From a bacterium (GTDB lineage Bacteria > SZUA-79 > Acidulodesulfobacterales > Acidulodesulfobacteraceae), in the NCBI GenBank assembly GCA_021800805.1, contig JAJYYR010000001.1, forward strand, positions 930,001 to 994,000: DNA of 64,000 bases. Reading direction: 5' to 3'. Within the stretch, counting starts at the first letter, position 1, and each line of letters opens with the position of its first letter. The notes beneath the pieces were generated by a model, which was given only the letters and a program-made list of their open reading frames with translations, was not told the DNA's origin and searched no databases. Below are positions 1 through 9,006 of this stretch, piece after piece. A program made the translations under genes and the position numbers.

Positions 1-80
1 AAAACCAAGATAAAAGAGGCGAAGGCCAAACAAAAAGTATGAATTTATTAGAAGACTATCTCAATAAGTTGATTGACTGA
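1..80 (+). CDS. 3' end of a gene in the dndC position (partial)
   Basis: Frame 3 is open from the window edge to a TGA at 78-80 and gives about 25 residues ending LLEDYLNKLID. It lies 30 bp before a clear dndD. In dnd clusters the gene directly upstream of dndD is normally dndC, the PAPS-reductase-like sulfur-transfer enzyme. That identity comes from position only, because the visible tail has no diagnostic motif. Confidence 0.4.
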   Translation, partial: NQDKRGEGQTKSMNLLEDYLNKLID

Positions 81-110
81 GTGCCAATAATATACGCGGA
101 GGAATAATAA

Positions 111-2093
111 ATGCTGCATTTTACTGGATTGACCATAGAAAATTTTGGACCATTTAAAGGAAAACAAGAAATCGATTTTACATCAGGAAATGGGATTACC
201 ATTATATGGGGAAACAATGGTCTCGGAAAGACTACATTACTAAATGTCTTTAGATATGCTTTGTTTGGTCGGGTTCAAGGACGAGGCAGCAAAAACCATT
301 CCTTGAAGCAGATTGCAAATTGGGAGAGTTATAAAGAAGGTGAATATGGTTTCAAAGTAACATTAAAAATTACAAACGATGGTATACCTTATGAACTTAC
401 TCGACAGTACACAGCTAAAGATGCCTATTATAAACCTGAAAAAGATAATGATTACAAAGAAGATGTATTTCTGAAAAAAGAAAGTAGTTTTCTTTCCATA
501 AATGAAAGAGAACATTTTATTAATTCGATAATGCCGGAACAGGTTTCAAGATTTTTCTTGTTTGACGGAGAATTGCTTCAAGAATATGAAGATTTGTTGA
601 TTGATGATAATATCACTGGAATAAAAATTAAGGAAGCGATTGAGCGAATTCTTGGGGTACCCGTGATTACAAATGGTTTAGCTGACATAAGTACTGCTGA
701 GAAAGAATATATTAATAAATTATCAAAAGTTGCACAGAAAAATCAAAATACCCAACTTCTTGGCAACATGCTCGGGGCCAAACAAGGCGAATTAAAGCAA
801 CACGAAGATGAATATATTAAATTGAAAGACGAATTATCTAAATTAACCGAGGAAAGATATGGCCTTGAAGAGGAAATGAAGCAGACTGCGAAAGCAAGAG
901 AATGGCTAAATGAAAAGAAAATACAAGAGGATATTATTGCTAGTAAAAAAGAAATCAATTCTGTAAAGATAAGGAAAATGAAGGTTATTACCAAAAATGC
1001 ATGGCAAGGCATGCTTAGTCAAAAAATTAGAACCGCCTTAGGCCAACTCGAGGAAGAGATAAAAGAATTTGAAGATAAAAAAACTAAATGCTTAATATCT
1101 GAACAACTTATTAATCAATTAAAGGCTGCCTGTGATAATGGGGTATGCCCAATTTGTGAGCAGCATCTTTCAATAGAATTAATTCAAACTTTAAAAGATA
1201 AAATCCAGTTGGAAATTGGCTTTCAAGGATTATCTCCTGAAGAAAATAGTAAATTAATTTCTTTACAGGGAAGGAAATCCCAGCTTTTAAAGTTGAGCGT
1301 TGAAGAATTCAAAGTTCAGGTGGTAGCAGTCGAAGGAGCAATTGCCGATATAAATGTTGAAATAACCGATGCGGAACAACGTATAAGAGAAATTGACAAA
1401 AATTTACGGAAAGTAGGAGATCTATCTATAGCAAAAATTATTTCTAACGATTATTTAAAATGTATTCAAAAAATAAATAATACAGAAAAAGGGGTTTCGG
1501 ATGAAAAAACGATTATGGATAAAATTGCGTCTGAAATAAAAAATATTGAAGATAAGCTCAAACTACAAGCCACAGATGCAGAATTATCAAAAGCTGGAAA
1601 AAAACGGCGGTTGTGTGAAAAAGTTAAGGAAATTTTTGAAGATGGAGTAGAACTTTATAGAAATCGCCTTAAACAAAAAGTTGAGACTGATGCCTCTAAT
1701 ATATTTTTAAACATAGCGAATCAAATGGAGTATACTGGCTTAAAAATTAATGAAAATTATGGATTAGAAATTGTTCATAAATCTGGAAAAATTGTAGAAA
1801 TACGTTCCGCAGGCTATGAACATATAGTGGCTTTGGCTTTGATTGGCTCTTTGCATAAAAACGCTCCTCTCCAGGGACCTATAATTATGGACTCACCATT
1901 TGGTCGCCTTGATATAGGACATAAAGAGAAAATTATTGCTGTGCTGCCCACTTTATCCGAACAAATCATATTGCTGGTATACAGTGGCGAAATTGATGAG
2001 CAATTAGCACGCAAGATTCTTGGGAGTGAACTTAAAAATGAATATAGACTGTCAAGTGTCACAGCATTTAATACTTCAATAGCAAAAGTATAA
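111..2093 (+). CDS. dndD: DNA phosphorothioation ATPase DndD
   Basis: 660 aa, the usual DndD size. It is SMC/Rad50-like: Walker A GNNGLGKTT at residues 34-42, long coiled-coil arms (about 165-330 and 370-530), a CPIC zinc-hook-type motif at 346-349 between the arms, and a C-terminal Walker B/D-loop MDSPFGRLD near residue 593. DndD is the ATPase of the DndCDE complex that places sulfur in the DNA backbone. The start follows a GGAGG 5 bp upstream. The gene is AT-rich and A-ending in codon use compared with the later genes, which suggests acquisition. Upstream is the presumed dndC tail; the next gene starts 12 bp downstream. Confidence 0.88.
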   Translation: MLHFTGLTIENFGPFKGKQEIDFTSGNGITIIWGNNGLGKTTLLNVFRYALFGRVQGRGSKNHSLKQIANWESYKEGEYGFKVTLKITNDGIPYELTRQYTAKDAYYKPEKDNDYKEDVFLKKESSFLSINEREHFINSIMPEQVSRFFLFDGELLQEYEDLLIDDNITGIKIKEAIERILGVPVITNGLADISTAEKEYINKLSKVAQKNQNTQLLGNMLGAKQGELKQHEDEYIKLKDELSKLTEERYGLEEEMKQTAKAREWLNEKKIQEDIIASKKEINSVKIRKMKVITKNAWQGMLSQKIRTALGQLEEEIKEFEDKKTKCLISEQLINQLKAACDNGVCPICEQHLSIELIQTLKDKIQLEIGFQGLSPEENSKLISLQGRKSQLLKLSVEEFKVQVVAVEGAIADINVEITDAEQRIREIDKNLRKVGDLSIAKIISNDYLKCIQKINNTEKGVSDEKTIMDKIASEIKNIEDKLKLQATDAELSKAGKKRRLCEKVKEIFEDGVELYRNRLKQKVETDASNIFLNIANQMEYTGLKINENYGLEIVHKSGKIVEIRSAGYEHIVALALIGSLHKNAPLQGPIIMDSPFGRLDIGHKEKIIAVLPTLSEQIILLVYSGEIDEQLARKILGSELKNEYRLSSVTAFNTSIAKV

Positions 2094-2105
2094 AAGGAGA
2101 TAATT

Positions 2106-2468
2106 ATGCCTGAAGATAAAATCAATATTGGTTTATCAATAGAGGCCAGCAAGATTGCAGATGAATTAGAAGAAACAGATTTTTTTGAAGATAAGTTGAC
2201 AATCGCAAAGTTTGCTTTAGCATATGCAATTAGAAATGGTCTTGATTCTAATTTGTCTGATTATAAAGTTGGTGAGGGCGAGGGAACTAAATGGAATATT
2301 GGTTCCGTAGATAATGATCAATACTTGAGAGATTTAATCGTTTCATTATATCCAGAAGCAGAGGCACCTTATCGTTTTATTGAAGCGCTGATGAATAAAG
2401 GTTTATTAAAAATCGGTGAAATTATTATCAAAGAGGGTAAAATAAATAATATATCTAAATTAATGTGA
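2106..2468 (+). CDS. small protein in the dndE position
   Basis: 120 aa, preceded by AGGAG, 12 bp after dndD, so almost surely co-transcribed. The N-terminal half (about residues 10-45) is helical and resembles a DNA-binding helix pair (SIEASKIADEL, then AKFALAYAIRNGL). The middle is a glycine-rich loop and the C-terminus another helical segment. DndE is a small helical protein (about 110 aa) that binds nicked DNA and follows dndD, so size, order and the 'alpha helix, AIRNG' start fit a divergent DndE. I do not see enough conserved residues to be certain; a different accessory protein of a variant dnd locus is possible. Confidence 0.5.
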   Translation: MPEDKINIGLSIEASKIADELEETDFFEDKLTIAKFALAYAIRNGLDSNLSDYKVGEGEGTKWNIGSVDNDQYLRDLIVSLYPEAEAPYRFIEALMNKGLLKIGEIIIKEGKINNISKLM

Positions 2469-2560
2469 TTTTGTTGAATATTGATATAGGACTGACGAAA
2501 TTTCTTGAAAAGCTTGGATTCGATAAAATTTAATTTATTTTATTAATTAGGGAAAAAATT

Positions 2561-3865
2561 ATGGAAGACATTGATTTTTCTGAAGAACAACTTTTATTCA
2601 TTGCCAACGAACAAAAACACATAGAAAGAGATTTTAAAGACAATAGTAAATTTAAAACTAAAGAGATTCGCGAAATAATTGAGCCGTGGCTTACGGCAGT
2701 TTTCCAAAGCGAACATTTATCTCTTTTAATCGGAACTGGTTTAACAAATGCTATTTCCAGTATGACTAAAATTGATTCCACAGACATGTCTAGAATTGAT
2801 TTTAAATGCAACTATAAGGACTCTATTAAAAAATTCGCAGATGAGGAGGCAAAAAATCTAGATAGAGGAAAAGCCAATTTTGAAGATGACTTGCGAGTTG
2901 CGACTGAGCTTTTAAAAGGATTAAAAATTTTAGGCTGCAAAAAAGAAGATGAAGTTCTTAATGGTGAAATTAACGATAAGTTAACCTCTTTTCTTGAAGA
3001 AATTTTAAAAAATGAAAGAGATTTTATTAATTCTGAAAAATATCAAGAAGCCATAGACACCTTAAAGCGGTTTTTAATTAGTTTTTCTGCAAGAGCTTCC
3101 TCTCGCGATAGATTAAATATTTTTACAACTAACTATAATAGATTTATCGAATATGGACTTGATGAGTCAGGTATATTAACTTTAGATAGATTTATTGGAA
3201 AAATTAAGCCAATAATGAGGTTTCACAGGGTAGATCTCGACTATCATTATAATCCACCGGGGATTAGAGGGGAGCCTAGATATGTGGAAGGAGTTGTTAG
3301 ATTTACAAAATTGCATGGTTCATTAGATTGGAGGTTTAATAATACCGAAATTATAAGAGAGCCTATAAGTTTTGGGAGTGCAGTTGGAGAATTTTTCCCC
3401 GACCCCATGTATAATGTTGTAATATATCCCAATTCTTCAAAGGCAATTGAAACTGCCTATTTTCCTTATTCTGAATTATTTCGTGACTTTTCAACTGCTA
3501 TATGCCGTCCAAATTCCGTATTAGTTACTTACGGGTACGGATTTGGTGACTCTCATATTAACCGTATTATAGAAGATATGTTGACTATACCATCAACGCA
3601 TATAGTTATTATATCTTATGATAATGTAGACGGACGACTAGAAAAAATTGTAAAAAAAATAAATAAATCCCAACTTACCCTACTTATAGGCAATCATCTG
3701 GCAGATCTACAAGTTTTAACGGATAATTATTTACCAAAATCGGCAATAGATAGAATAACTGAAAGAAAACATAATATATTAGAAAAAAGAGGAGAAAATA
3801 AAAAAGGTGATACCAATAAAACACAAGGCAATCCTGTTGAGACAAGTAAATCTACTGAGGATTAA
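2561..3865 (+). CDS. SIR2-family protein, NADase-type defence effector
   Basis: 434 aa with the SIR2 motif order: a nucleotide-binding loop LLIGTGLTNA (55-64), TTNYNRFIEY (189-198), KLHGSLDW (250-257, H252 the likely catalytic histidine) and a late GYGFGDSHIN (325-334). These are features of SIR2_2 proteins that break down NAD+ in anti-phage systems, not of protein deacetylases with a zinc ribbon, which is absent here. The C-terminal 50 residues are charged and low in complexity. The stop lies 2 bp before the HerA gene, so the two form the known SIR2-HerA pair. The 92-bp gap after the dndE-position gene has no hairpin, so transcription could continue from dnd. Confidence 0.82.
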   Translation: MEDIDFSEEQLLFIANEQKHIERDFKDNSKFKTKEIREIIEPWLTAVFQSEHLSLLIGTGLTNAISSMTKIDSTDMSRIDFKCNYKDSIKKFADEEAKNLDRGKANFEDDLRVATELLKGLKILGCKKEDEVLNGEINDKLTSFLEEILKNERDFINSEKYQEAIDTLKRFLISFSARASSRDRLNIFTTNYNRFIEYGLDESGILTLDRFIGKIKPIMRFHRVDLDYHYNPPGIRGEPRYVEGVVRFTKLHGSLDWRFNNTEIIREPISFGSAVGEFFPDPMYNVVIYPNSSKAIETAYFPYSELFRDFSTAICRPNSVLVTYGYGFGDSHINRIIEDMLTIPSTHIVIISYDNVDGRLEKIVKKINKSQLTLLIGNHLADLQVLTDNYLPKSAIDRITERKHNILEKRGENKKGDTNKTQGNPVETSKSTED

Positions 3866-3867
3866 CC

Positions 3868-5955
3868 ATGCAAAAGGATTTTGAAAATATACGAAACTTG
3901 ACTATTGGCATTGTCGAATTTATATCTCCGAAAGAGATAAAAGTTTCATTGGAAATCGACGCCCCACAAAGCACATCGCTAAATGCAGGCATACCCCAAT
4001 TATTCCCAAAAGTAAACGGCTTTGTTCTAATACCTAATGAGGCTGGAGCCCTAATTGGTATAATAACATGGATAGCAGTAGAATATTCTCCTTATCCTAA
4101 AAGATATGGTTACAAAGATTTTAATTTAGTGGATTTGCCATTTCCTCAAAGAAAAATATCCGTTATCCCCTTAGGCTTACTAAAAGAGAATGATGGTAAC
4201 TACGAGGTTGCAAGAGGTGTATATAGCTATCCTTCCGTGGGGGATGCCGTAGTTATTCCAAACAAAGAACAATTACAGGCAATAGTCCAAAATAAAGATG
4301 AAAATGCCAGGATTAAGATTGGTAACTCACCGATGGCTGCTAATGCCCCTGTTTATGTTAATCCGGATAAAGTTTTTGGGCGCCATATAGCTATATTAGG
4401 AAATACTGGTAGTGGAAAATCTTGCTCAGTTGCAGGTTTAATAAGATGGTCTATGGAGGCCGCAATTGATGAAATAAAAGATAAAAAACCTAATGCCAGG
4501 TTTATTATCTTAGATCCGAATGGGGAGTATGGCAATGCCTTTGACGATTTAGGTCCGGTTAAGCATTACGAGGTTGTTTTAAATACTGGAGATGATAGTA
4601 AATGTAAAAAAAGTAGTGATGAAAAAGAAAAAAGGCTTAACAAAAATAAATTAAGAGTCCCATATTGGATGTGGAACAGTCTTGAATGGGCTTCAATTTC
4701 TCAGGCAAGCTTAAAAACACAAAGACCTATCTTGAAAAGGGCTTTAAGGGAAATAAAATACACAAGCAGCGAAACAATAAATGATAATAATGAGAAGTTT
4801 AAAAGATTCCTCACCACGTTTAAGATACACATTTTGGAATATGAGAAGAAAGGTGCCGGACTTTCTCAATTTCATGAATGTCAAAATTATGGTAAATTTT
4901 TAGTAAAAGCAAAAGAATCTTTGGAAACATTTATAGAATTAACTACAGATTATGAAAATTATAAAAACAATCTAATTACAAAAATCGATAGAATACTTGA
5001 AGGTCAACCTAATTCCAAAGGATATTTTAATGCGTTTAGTTTAGCAGATGTTAATTGTTTTCTATCGTTAATAAAAGAAAATGAAAGTATTACTGGTGAA
5101 TTATTGCCGTATAAGGGTCCCGATGAAGACACACCTATTTTTTTTAAGAGCGAAGAATTCCTACGACATATTGAAAATTTGGTAACCGAACCTTCGAGCC
5201 AGTATAGTATGGATTATTTTTTAATGAGAGTCAAAAGCCTGTTTTCAGAGAACCGAATTAATTCGGTAATAAATGTAGAATCTGAAGAGGAAGTGACATT
5301 GGAAAGATGGTTGAATGATTATATTGGTTCGGAAGATAATAAACCGTCTATAACCGTGATTGATTTATCATTGCTACCTTTTGAAATAGTTTATTTGATA
5401 GTTTCTGTCATGGCAAGATTAATATTTGAATCTCATCAAAGATATAAAAGAATTAATAATGAAACTTTGCCGACCACACTAGTAATTGAAGAAGCACATA
5501 ATTTTATTAAAAAATATGAAACTGAATCCGAAGAAATTTCCTCCCAAAAATTATGCGGCCAAATTTTTGAAAAAATAGCAAAAGAAGGTAGAAAATTTGG
5601 CTTAGGACTTGTTATTTCTTCACAAAGACCATCCGAGTTATCCCAGACTGTTTTATCACAATGCAATACCTTTTTGCTTCACAGGATTGTTAATGACAAA
5701 GACCAAGATATGCTTAAAAAACTTGTTCCTGATACAATGGGCGGAATATTAAATGAACTTTCGGTATTACCTACTAGGAAGGCTTTGTTATTGGGATGGG
5801 CAGCGCCCATACCTGTCCTTATAGAAATGAAAGAGTTAAGCCCAGATCACCAACCGAAATCGAAGGATCCAGATTTCTGGGATGTTTGGGTTGGAAAATG
5901 CGGGAGAAAAATTAATTGGTCAGATATAGTTAAAGAGTGGCAAAATAAAATATAA
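3868..5955 (+). CDS. herA: HerA-type hexameric ATPase/helicase
   Basis: 695 aa. An N-terminal HAS-barrel-like region (about 1-120) is followed by a HerA/FtsK ATPase core: Walker A GNTGSGKS (178-185), the HerA-typical ILDPNGEY (about 214), Walker B LVIEEAH (538-544) and SSQRPSELSQTVLSQC (about 589-604). A long charged insertion lies between the A and B motifs. HerA proteins form hexamers that assemble with SIR2 partners into anti-phage complexes; DndH-type restriction ATPases belong to the same superfamily. Start ATG lies 2 bp after the SIR2 stop, with no separate promoter. Confidence 0.85.
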   Translation: MQKDFENIRNLTIGIVEFISPKEIKVSLEIDAPQSTSLNAGIPQLFPKVNGFVLIPNEAGALIGIITWIAVEYSPYPKRYGYKDFNLVDLPFPQRKISVIPLGLLKENDGNYEVARGVYSYPSVGDAVVIPNKEQLQAIVQNKDENARIKIGNSPMAANAPVYVNPDKVFGRHIAILGNTGSGKSCSVAGLIRWSMEAAIDEIKDKKPNARFIILDPNGEYGNAFDDLGPVKHYEVVLNTGDDSKCKKSSDEKEKRLNKNKLRVPYWMWNSLEWASISQASLKTQRPILKRALREIKYTSSETINDNNEKFKRFLTTFKIHILEYEKKGAGLSQFHECQNYGKFLVKAKESLETFIELTTDYENYKNNLITKIDRILEGQPNSKGYFNAFSLADVNCFLSLIKENESITGELLPYKGPDEDTPIFFKSEEFLRHIENLVTEPSSQYSMDYFLMRVKSLFSENRINSVINVESEEEVTLERWLNDYIGSEDNKPSITVIDLSLLPFEIVYLIVSVMARLIFESHQRYKRINNETLPTTLVIEEAHNFIKKYETESEEISSQKLCGQIFEKIAKEGRKFGLGLVISSQRPSELSQTVLSQCNTFLLHRIVNDKDQDMLKKLVPDTMGGILNELSVLPTRKALLLGWAAPIPVLIEMKELSPDHQPKSKDPDFWDVWVGKCGRKINWSDIVKEWQNKI

Positions 5956-5993
5956 AATGGTTTAATAAAGTAAATAATGTGGAGGATTTAATA

Positions 5994-6200
5994 ATGGCCG
6001 AGAAAAAATTGAATGTTGGAGATGAGGTTTTATTAATATCAGGTGGACATGCTATGACGGTAATAAAAACTGAAGGACTAGATGAGAAACACGCTGAGTG
6101 TCAATGGTTTGAAGGAAATGGTAAGTCGTATAAGGAAGTATTTGTTAAAGCGGCATTGGATTTAGCAGAAGAAATTGATAAAAATAATGTGGGGTTTTAA
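5994..6200 (+). CDS. DUF2158/YodC-like small protein
   Basis: 68 aa starting MAEKKLNVGDEV. An in-frame GTG exists at 5979, but GGAGG at 5981-5985 sits 8 bp before the ATG at 5994 and would lie inside the longer version, so the ATG is preferred. The residues GDEVLLISGGHAMTV and AECQWF match the short beta-barrel DUF2158 family (YodC), of unknown role, often found near mobile or defence genes. It lies 38 bp after herA and probably belongs to the same transcript. Confidence 0.7.
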   Translation: MAEKKLNVGDEVLLISGGHAMTVIKTEGLDEKHAECQWFEGNGKSYKEVFVKAALDLAEEIDKNNVGF

Positions 6201-6361
6201 CGGAACTTAATAAGCCTTTTTAAATGGGCCAATTTATCTCATTATACCTGACAGTTGATTTTCGTTGGAAATTCTTACTTCTTATATAGGAAATAAATTT
6301 AAAATACTTGGTTTAGTATAAATTAAGTTAATCAACCGCAATCTAAAAAATTATCGTTATT

Positions 6362-7933
6362 ATGAAATACCGCGAAAGCCAACGCGATAGAGATTTATGC
6401 AATAGGTTTAATAACGATTACGGCAACAAAGTTTTGCGAAAAATTGAACTTAAAGAAGGCACACTTCGCGGGCTAAGTAAGTTTAATATTGCTTTTGAAT
6501 ATCCCATTACTGCCATTACAGGTAAGAACGGCGATGGAAAATCGACAATTTTGGCCATTGCTTGTTGTGCCTATCATAACGATAAGAGTGGGTTTAAATT
6601 GCCTAAACGCAACAATACTTACTACACTTTTTCTGATTTTTTCATTCAGCATAATAGTGAGACTTATCCAGAAGGTATAACAATTCTGTATCAATTTGCA
6701 CATAATAATTGGAAAAAGAGTGAAAGAATGCCGACAGGAATTGGTTTGGGATGGCAACGGCGCTGGAAGAAAAAAAATGGAAGATGGAATAACTACGATG
6801 AAAGAATTGAAAGGAATGTAGTTTTCTTAGGTATTGAAAGAATTGTTCCTCATATTGAACGTAGCCAATCACGGTCATATTATAGTGCTTTTCAACTCGG
6901 AAAAGCCAAGGGATGGGAGGAAGATGTCAAAAAAGATGTTGGGTATGTTCTTAATCGCAGATACGATGAGTTCAGATATCTTGAATACTCAAAGTACAAT
7001 CTTCCAATTGTTAGGATTAACGATATAATCTATTCAGGATTTAATATGGGAGCAGGCGAAAACGCTCTGTTTGAAATATTTTCAACTATATACTCTTGTG
7101 GGTCAGGTTCTTTGCTTGTGCTGGACGAGATCGAACTAGGGCTTCATGCAGAGGCGCAAATTCGATTGATTGAACGTCTTAAGAAGGTCTGCTATAATAC
7201 GCACACTCAGATAATTTGCACAACCCATTCTCGAGAGATTTTCAACAGCTTGCCTCCTTACGCACGTATTTTTATAGAAAAAATTGGTGATAGAATTGAG
7301 ATTACCCCAGGTATTTCATCCGATTTCGCATTCTCTAAACTCGCTTCTACCAACAGTAGCAATGAGATCGAGATTCTTGTTGAAGATGAAATTTCAAAAA
7401 CAATTCTAACCTTTGCCTTGCCAGCAAAAATCCGTTCTCGAGTAAAAATAATTATAGCCGGATCTGTTCCTCGACTTATTAGAAGGCTCACAGATTCTCA
7501 TAATCAAGGCGAAACACATCCGGCCATAGCAATTTTTGACGGTGATCAGCGTGTTAAAAATAGTCAAAATATTAATTATGCGAAAAAAGTAGAAGAGTCA
7601 CCACGGGAAGACTTCAAGGAATGGTTCTATACCCATATAAACTATTTGCCTGGAGATACATGGCCAGAGGCTTGGCTCGTAAATAGTGCGATAGGCAAGT
7701 GTATCTCATCACTTGGGCAGGACTTAGGTTGTGAACCGGATAATCTTAAATGTATTCTAGAACAAGGACTCATTGCTGGGAAGCACAATGAATTTTTCGA
7801 AATTGCTAGTAGGCTTAATATGGAACCAGAAAAATGCTTGCAACTGTTAGCTATTAGAGTAATTAGAATGTTCTCAGACGACTTTAAGCCAATTATTTCC
7901 CATATTGAACAGGTTCTAGAAGATAATAACTAA
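6362..7933 (+). CDS. OLD-like ATPase with C-terminal Toprim domain
   Basis: 523 aa. ABC/SMC-type ATPase: Walker A GKNGDGKST (54-62), signature-like NMGAGEN (228-234), Walker B LLVLDEIELGLH (about 250-261), switch histidine TTHSRE (about 284). A Toprim nuclease domain follows, with EILVEDE (about 336-342) and FDGDQR (about 392-397), the acidic residues that bind metal. This order is that of overcoming-lysogenization-defect (OLD) nucleases and of GajA-like defence proteins. No helicase (GajB), HNH (PtuB) or reverse transcriptase gene is next to it, so it looks like a stand-alone class-1 OLD. No strong ribosome site precedes the ATG; 161 bp separate it from the upstream gene. Confidence 0.75.
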   Translation: MKYRESQRDRDLCNRFNNDYGNKVLRKIELKEGTLRGLSKFNIAFEYPITAITGKNGDGKSTILAIACCAYHNDKSGFKLPKRNNTYYTFSDFFIQHNSETYPEGITILYQFAHNNWKKSERMPTGIGLGWQRRWKKKNGRWNNYDERIERNVVFLGIERIVPHIERSQSRSYYSAFQLGKAKGWEEDVKKDVGYVLNRRYDEFRYLEYSKYNLPIVRINDIIYSGFNMGAGENALFEIFSTIYSCGSGSLLVLDEIELGLHAEAQIRLIERLKKVCYNTHTQIICTTHSREIFNSLPPYARIFIEKIGDRIEITPGISSDFAFSKLASTNSSNEIEILVEDEISKTILTFALPAKIRSRVKIIIAGSVPRLIRRLTDSHNQGETHPAIAIFDGDQRVKNSQNINYAKKVEESPREDFKEWFYTHINYLPGDTWPEAWLVNSAIGKCISSLGQDLGCEPDNLKCILEQGLIAGKHNEFFEIASRLNMEPEKCLQLLAIRVIRMFSDDFKPIISHIEQVLEDNN

Positions 7934-8140
7934 TCTATATTGATTCAGTTTACAATAGAAAGCGTTTGTATACTAATAACGGCGTTGAGTTTATAAAATT
8001 CTTTTTCCCAAAAAGAGACATAATCTTTATTATGATCGGACATAGCTTCTTCTGAGATAGAAGAATATATAGGCGTTTTATTAAATTCTTCCGTTTCGTG
8101 GGTAGCATCGACAATATGAATATATCTATTAAATTTTTTC

Positions 8141-8169
8141 TTGACAGTCGTCAATATATTGTATATTAT
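8141..8169 (+). promoter_or_regulatory. sigma-70-type promoter of the riboswitch locus
   Basis: TTGACA at 8141-8146 and TATTAT at 8164-8169 with a 17-bp spacer. It lies about 70 bp before the first conserved part of the cobalamin riboswitch, the right place to make the leader. The rest of the gene-free stretch 7934-8235 shows only an unsupported minus-strand frame. Confidence 0.65.
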
Positions 8170-8239
8170 GTATAAAAAAAACAATATGTAGTATATGAGG
8201 TCAATTATAAATATTAATTAACTAAACAAACCATATTAT

Positions 8240-8446
8240 CTTATCGGTTAAGGGAAACAGGTTAAAATCCTGTGCTGTTCCCGCAGCCGTAAGAACTTAT
8301 AGCGGACTATATTAATATTAAAAATATTAAAGTAAAGCCCGTTATTAAGGATATTTCGATATGCCACTGGCGCAACTTACATTTGCATTTGCCGGGAAGG
8401 CGGAATATCCGCATGTTCAAGCCGGAAGACCTGGCCGTTAAGATAG
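8240..8446 (+). promoter_or_regulatory. cobalamin riboswitch
   Basis: The conserved blocks occur in order: AGGTTAAAATCCTGTGCTGT (from 8249) followed by CCCGCAGCCGTAA, GCCACTGG (8363-8370), GCCGGGAAGGCGG (8391-8403) and the B12 box AAGCCGGAAGACCTGGC (8419-8435). These are the P3-P6 core and the L5/B12-box region of adenosylcobalamin-type riboswitches. The next ribosome site, GGGAGGTCT at 8472-8480, lies 37 bp after the B12 box. Its AGGTCT is the exact complement of AGACCT in the box, pointing to control of translation. The regulated transcript would carry the broken transporter, the small ORF and the outer-membrane barrel. Confidence 0.9.
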
Positions 8447-8484
8447 TTTAATCAATTTAATTTTAATTAGCGGGAGGTCTAATT

Positions 8485-8819
8485 ATGTTTTTACGCCCAT
8501 CTTCTTTTTCCTTTGGCTTCAAGCAAAGGCTTATTCTTCTCTATTCATTTTTATTCACCTTTTTATTAGTTTCGCTAATCCTCTTAATCGACAGGTCGAG
8601 AGTATTTCCGGTTTTATTAAGTTTGGGGGTCACTCGCTTTTTTTTCGGCATAAAACATGCTCTTGACGCCGACCATATCGCCGCTATAGACAATATCATA
8701 TGTCTTTTGCGGTTTTAGGAGGCAGTATAGCCTTAGTATTGACGGCGGCTTGGCTTTTATCGCTGGCGGTATATAAATTTAGCAGGGTGGAGGAAAGGTA
8801 TGGCGAAGATAATTTTTAA
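8485..8819 (+). pseudogene. NiCoT-family nickel/cobalt transporter, internally deleted
   Basis: The first 70 residues (from ATG 8485, with a good GGGAGG) hold a membrane segment and the NiCoT signature GIKHALDADHIAAIDN. The frame then ends IICLLRF at 8718. In the +2 frame, from 8700 to the TAA at 8817-8819, comes what looks like the last membrane helix and tail of the same family (AAWLLSLAVYKFSRVEERY). The central five to six helices are missing, so an internal deletion with a frame change has joined the two ends. NiCoT permeases normally have about 330 residues. It cannot transport as it stands. The tail still carries the ribosome site of the next ORF. Confidence 0.8.
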
Positions 8820-9006
8820 TAAAGAAATAGAAAGGCTTGTTAAAGAAGGTATAGACGGGAACGGCTTTGTTTCATGGGGAGCGGAAATAGATGAATTGTT
8901 AAATCTATTAACATATGCTTATTTAGACGAATTCAGTGAACTCGGTAGATTAGAACCGCAAAATAAAATTAACGATAATAAAAATCAACATAAAAATGAA
9001 ACATAA
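8800..9006 (+). CDS. small unrecognised protein of the B12 locus
   Basis: 68 aa, charged, no signal or membrane segment: it starts MAKIIFNKEIERLV and ends in an Asn/Lys-rich tail. GGAGG at 8789-8793 is 6 bp before the ATG. It overlaps the end of the broken transporter frame by 20 bp and the next gene by 11 bp, which suggests translational coupling. I do not recognise a family. Position implies a link to cobalt or cobalamin supply, but nothing in the protein shows it. Confidence 0.5.
   Translation: MAKIIFNKEIERLVKEGIDGNGFVSWGAEIDELLNLLTYAYLDEFSELGRLEPQNKINDNKNQHKNET

Noticed and set aside
7945..8184. 79-aa minus-strand frame behind the OLD gene
   Set aside because: It overlaps the promoter of the riboswitch, has no ribosome site and no family pattern; probably chance in AT-rich DNA or an unrecognisable remnant.
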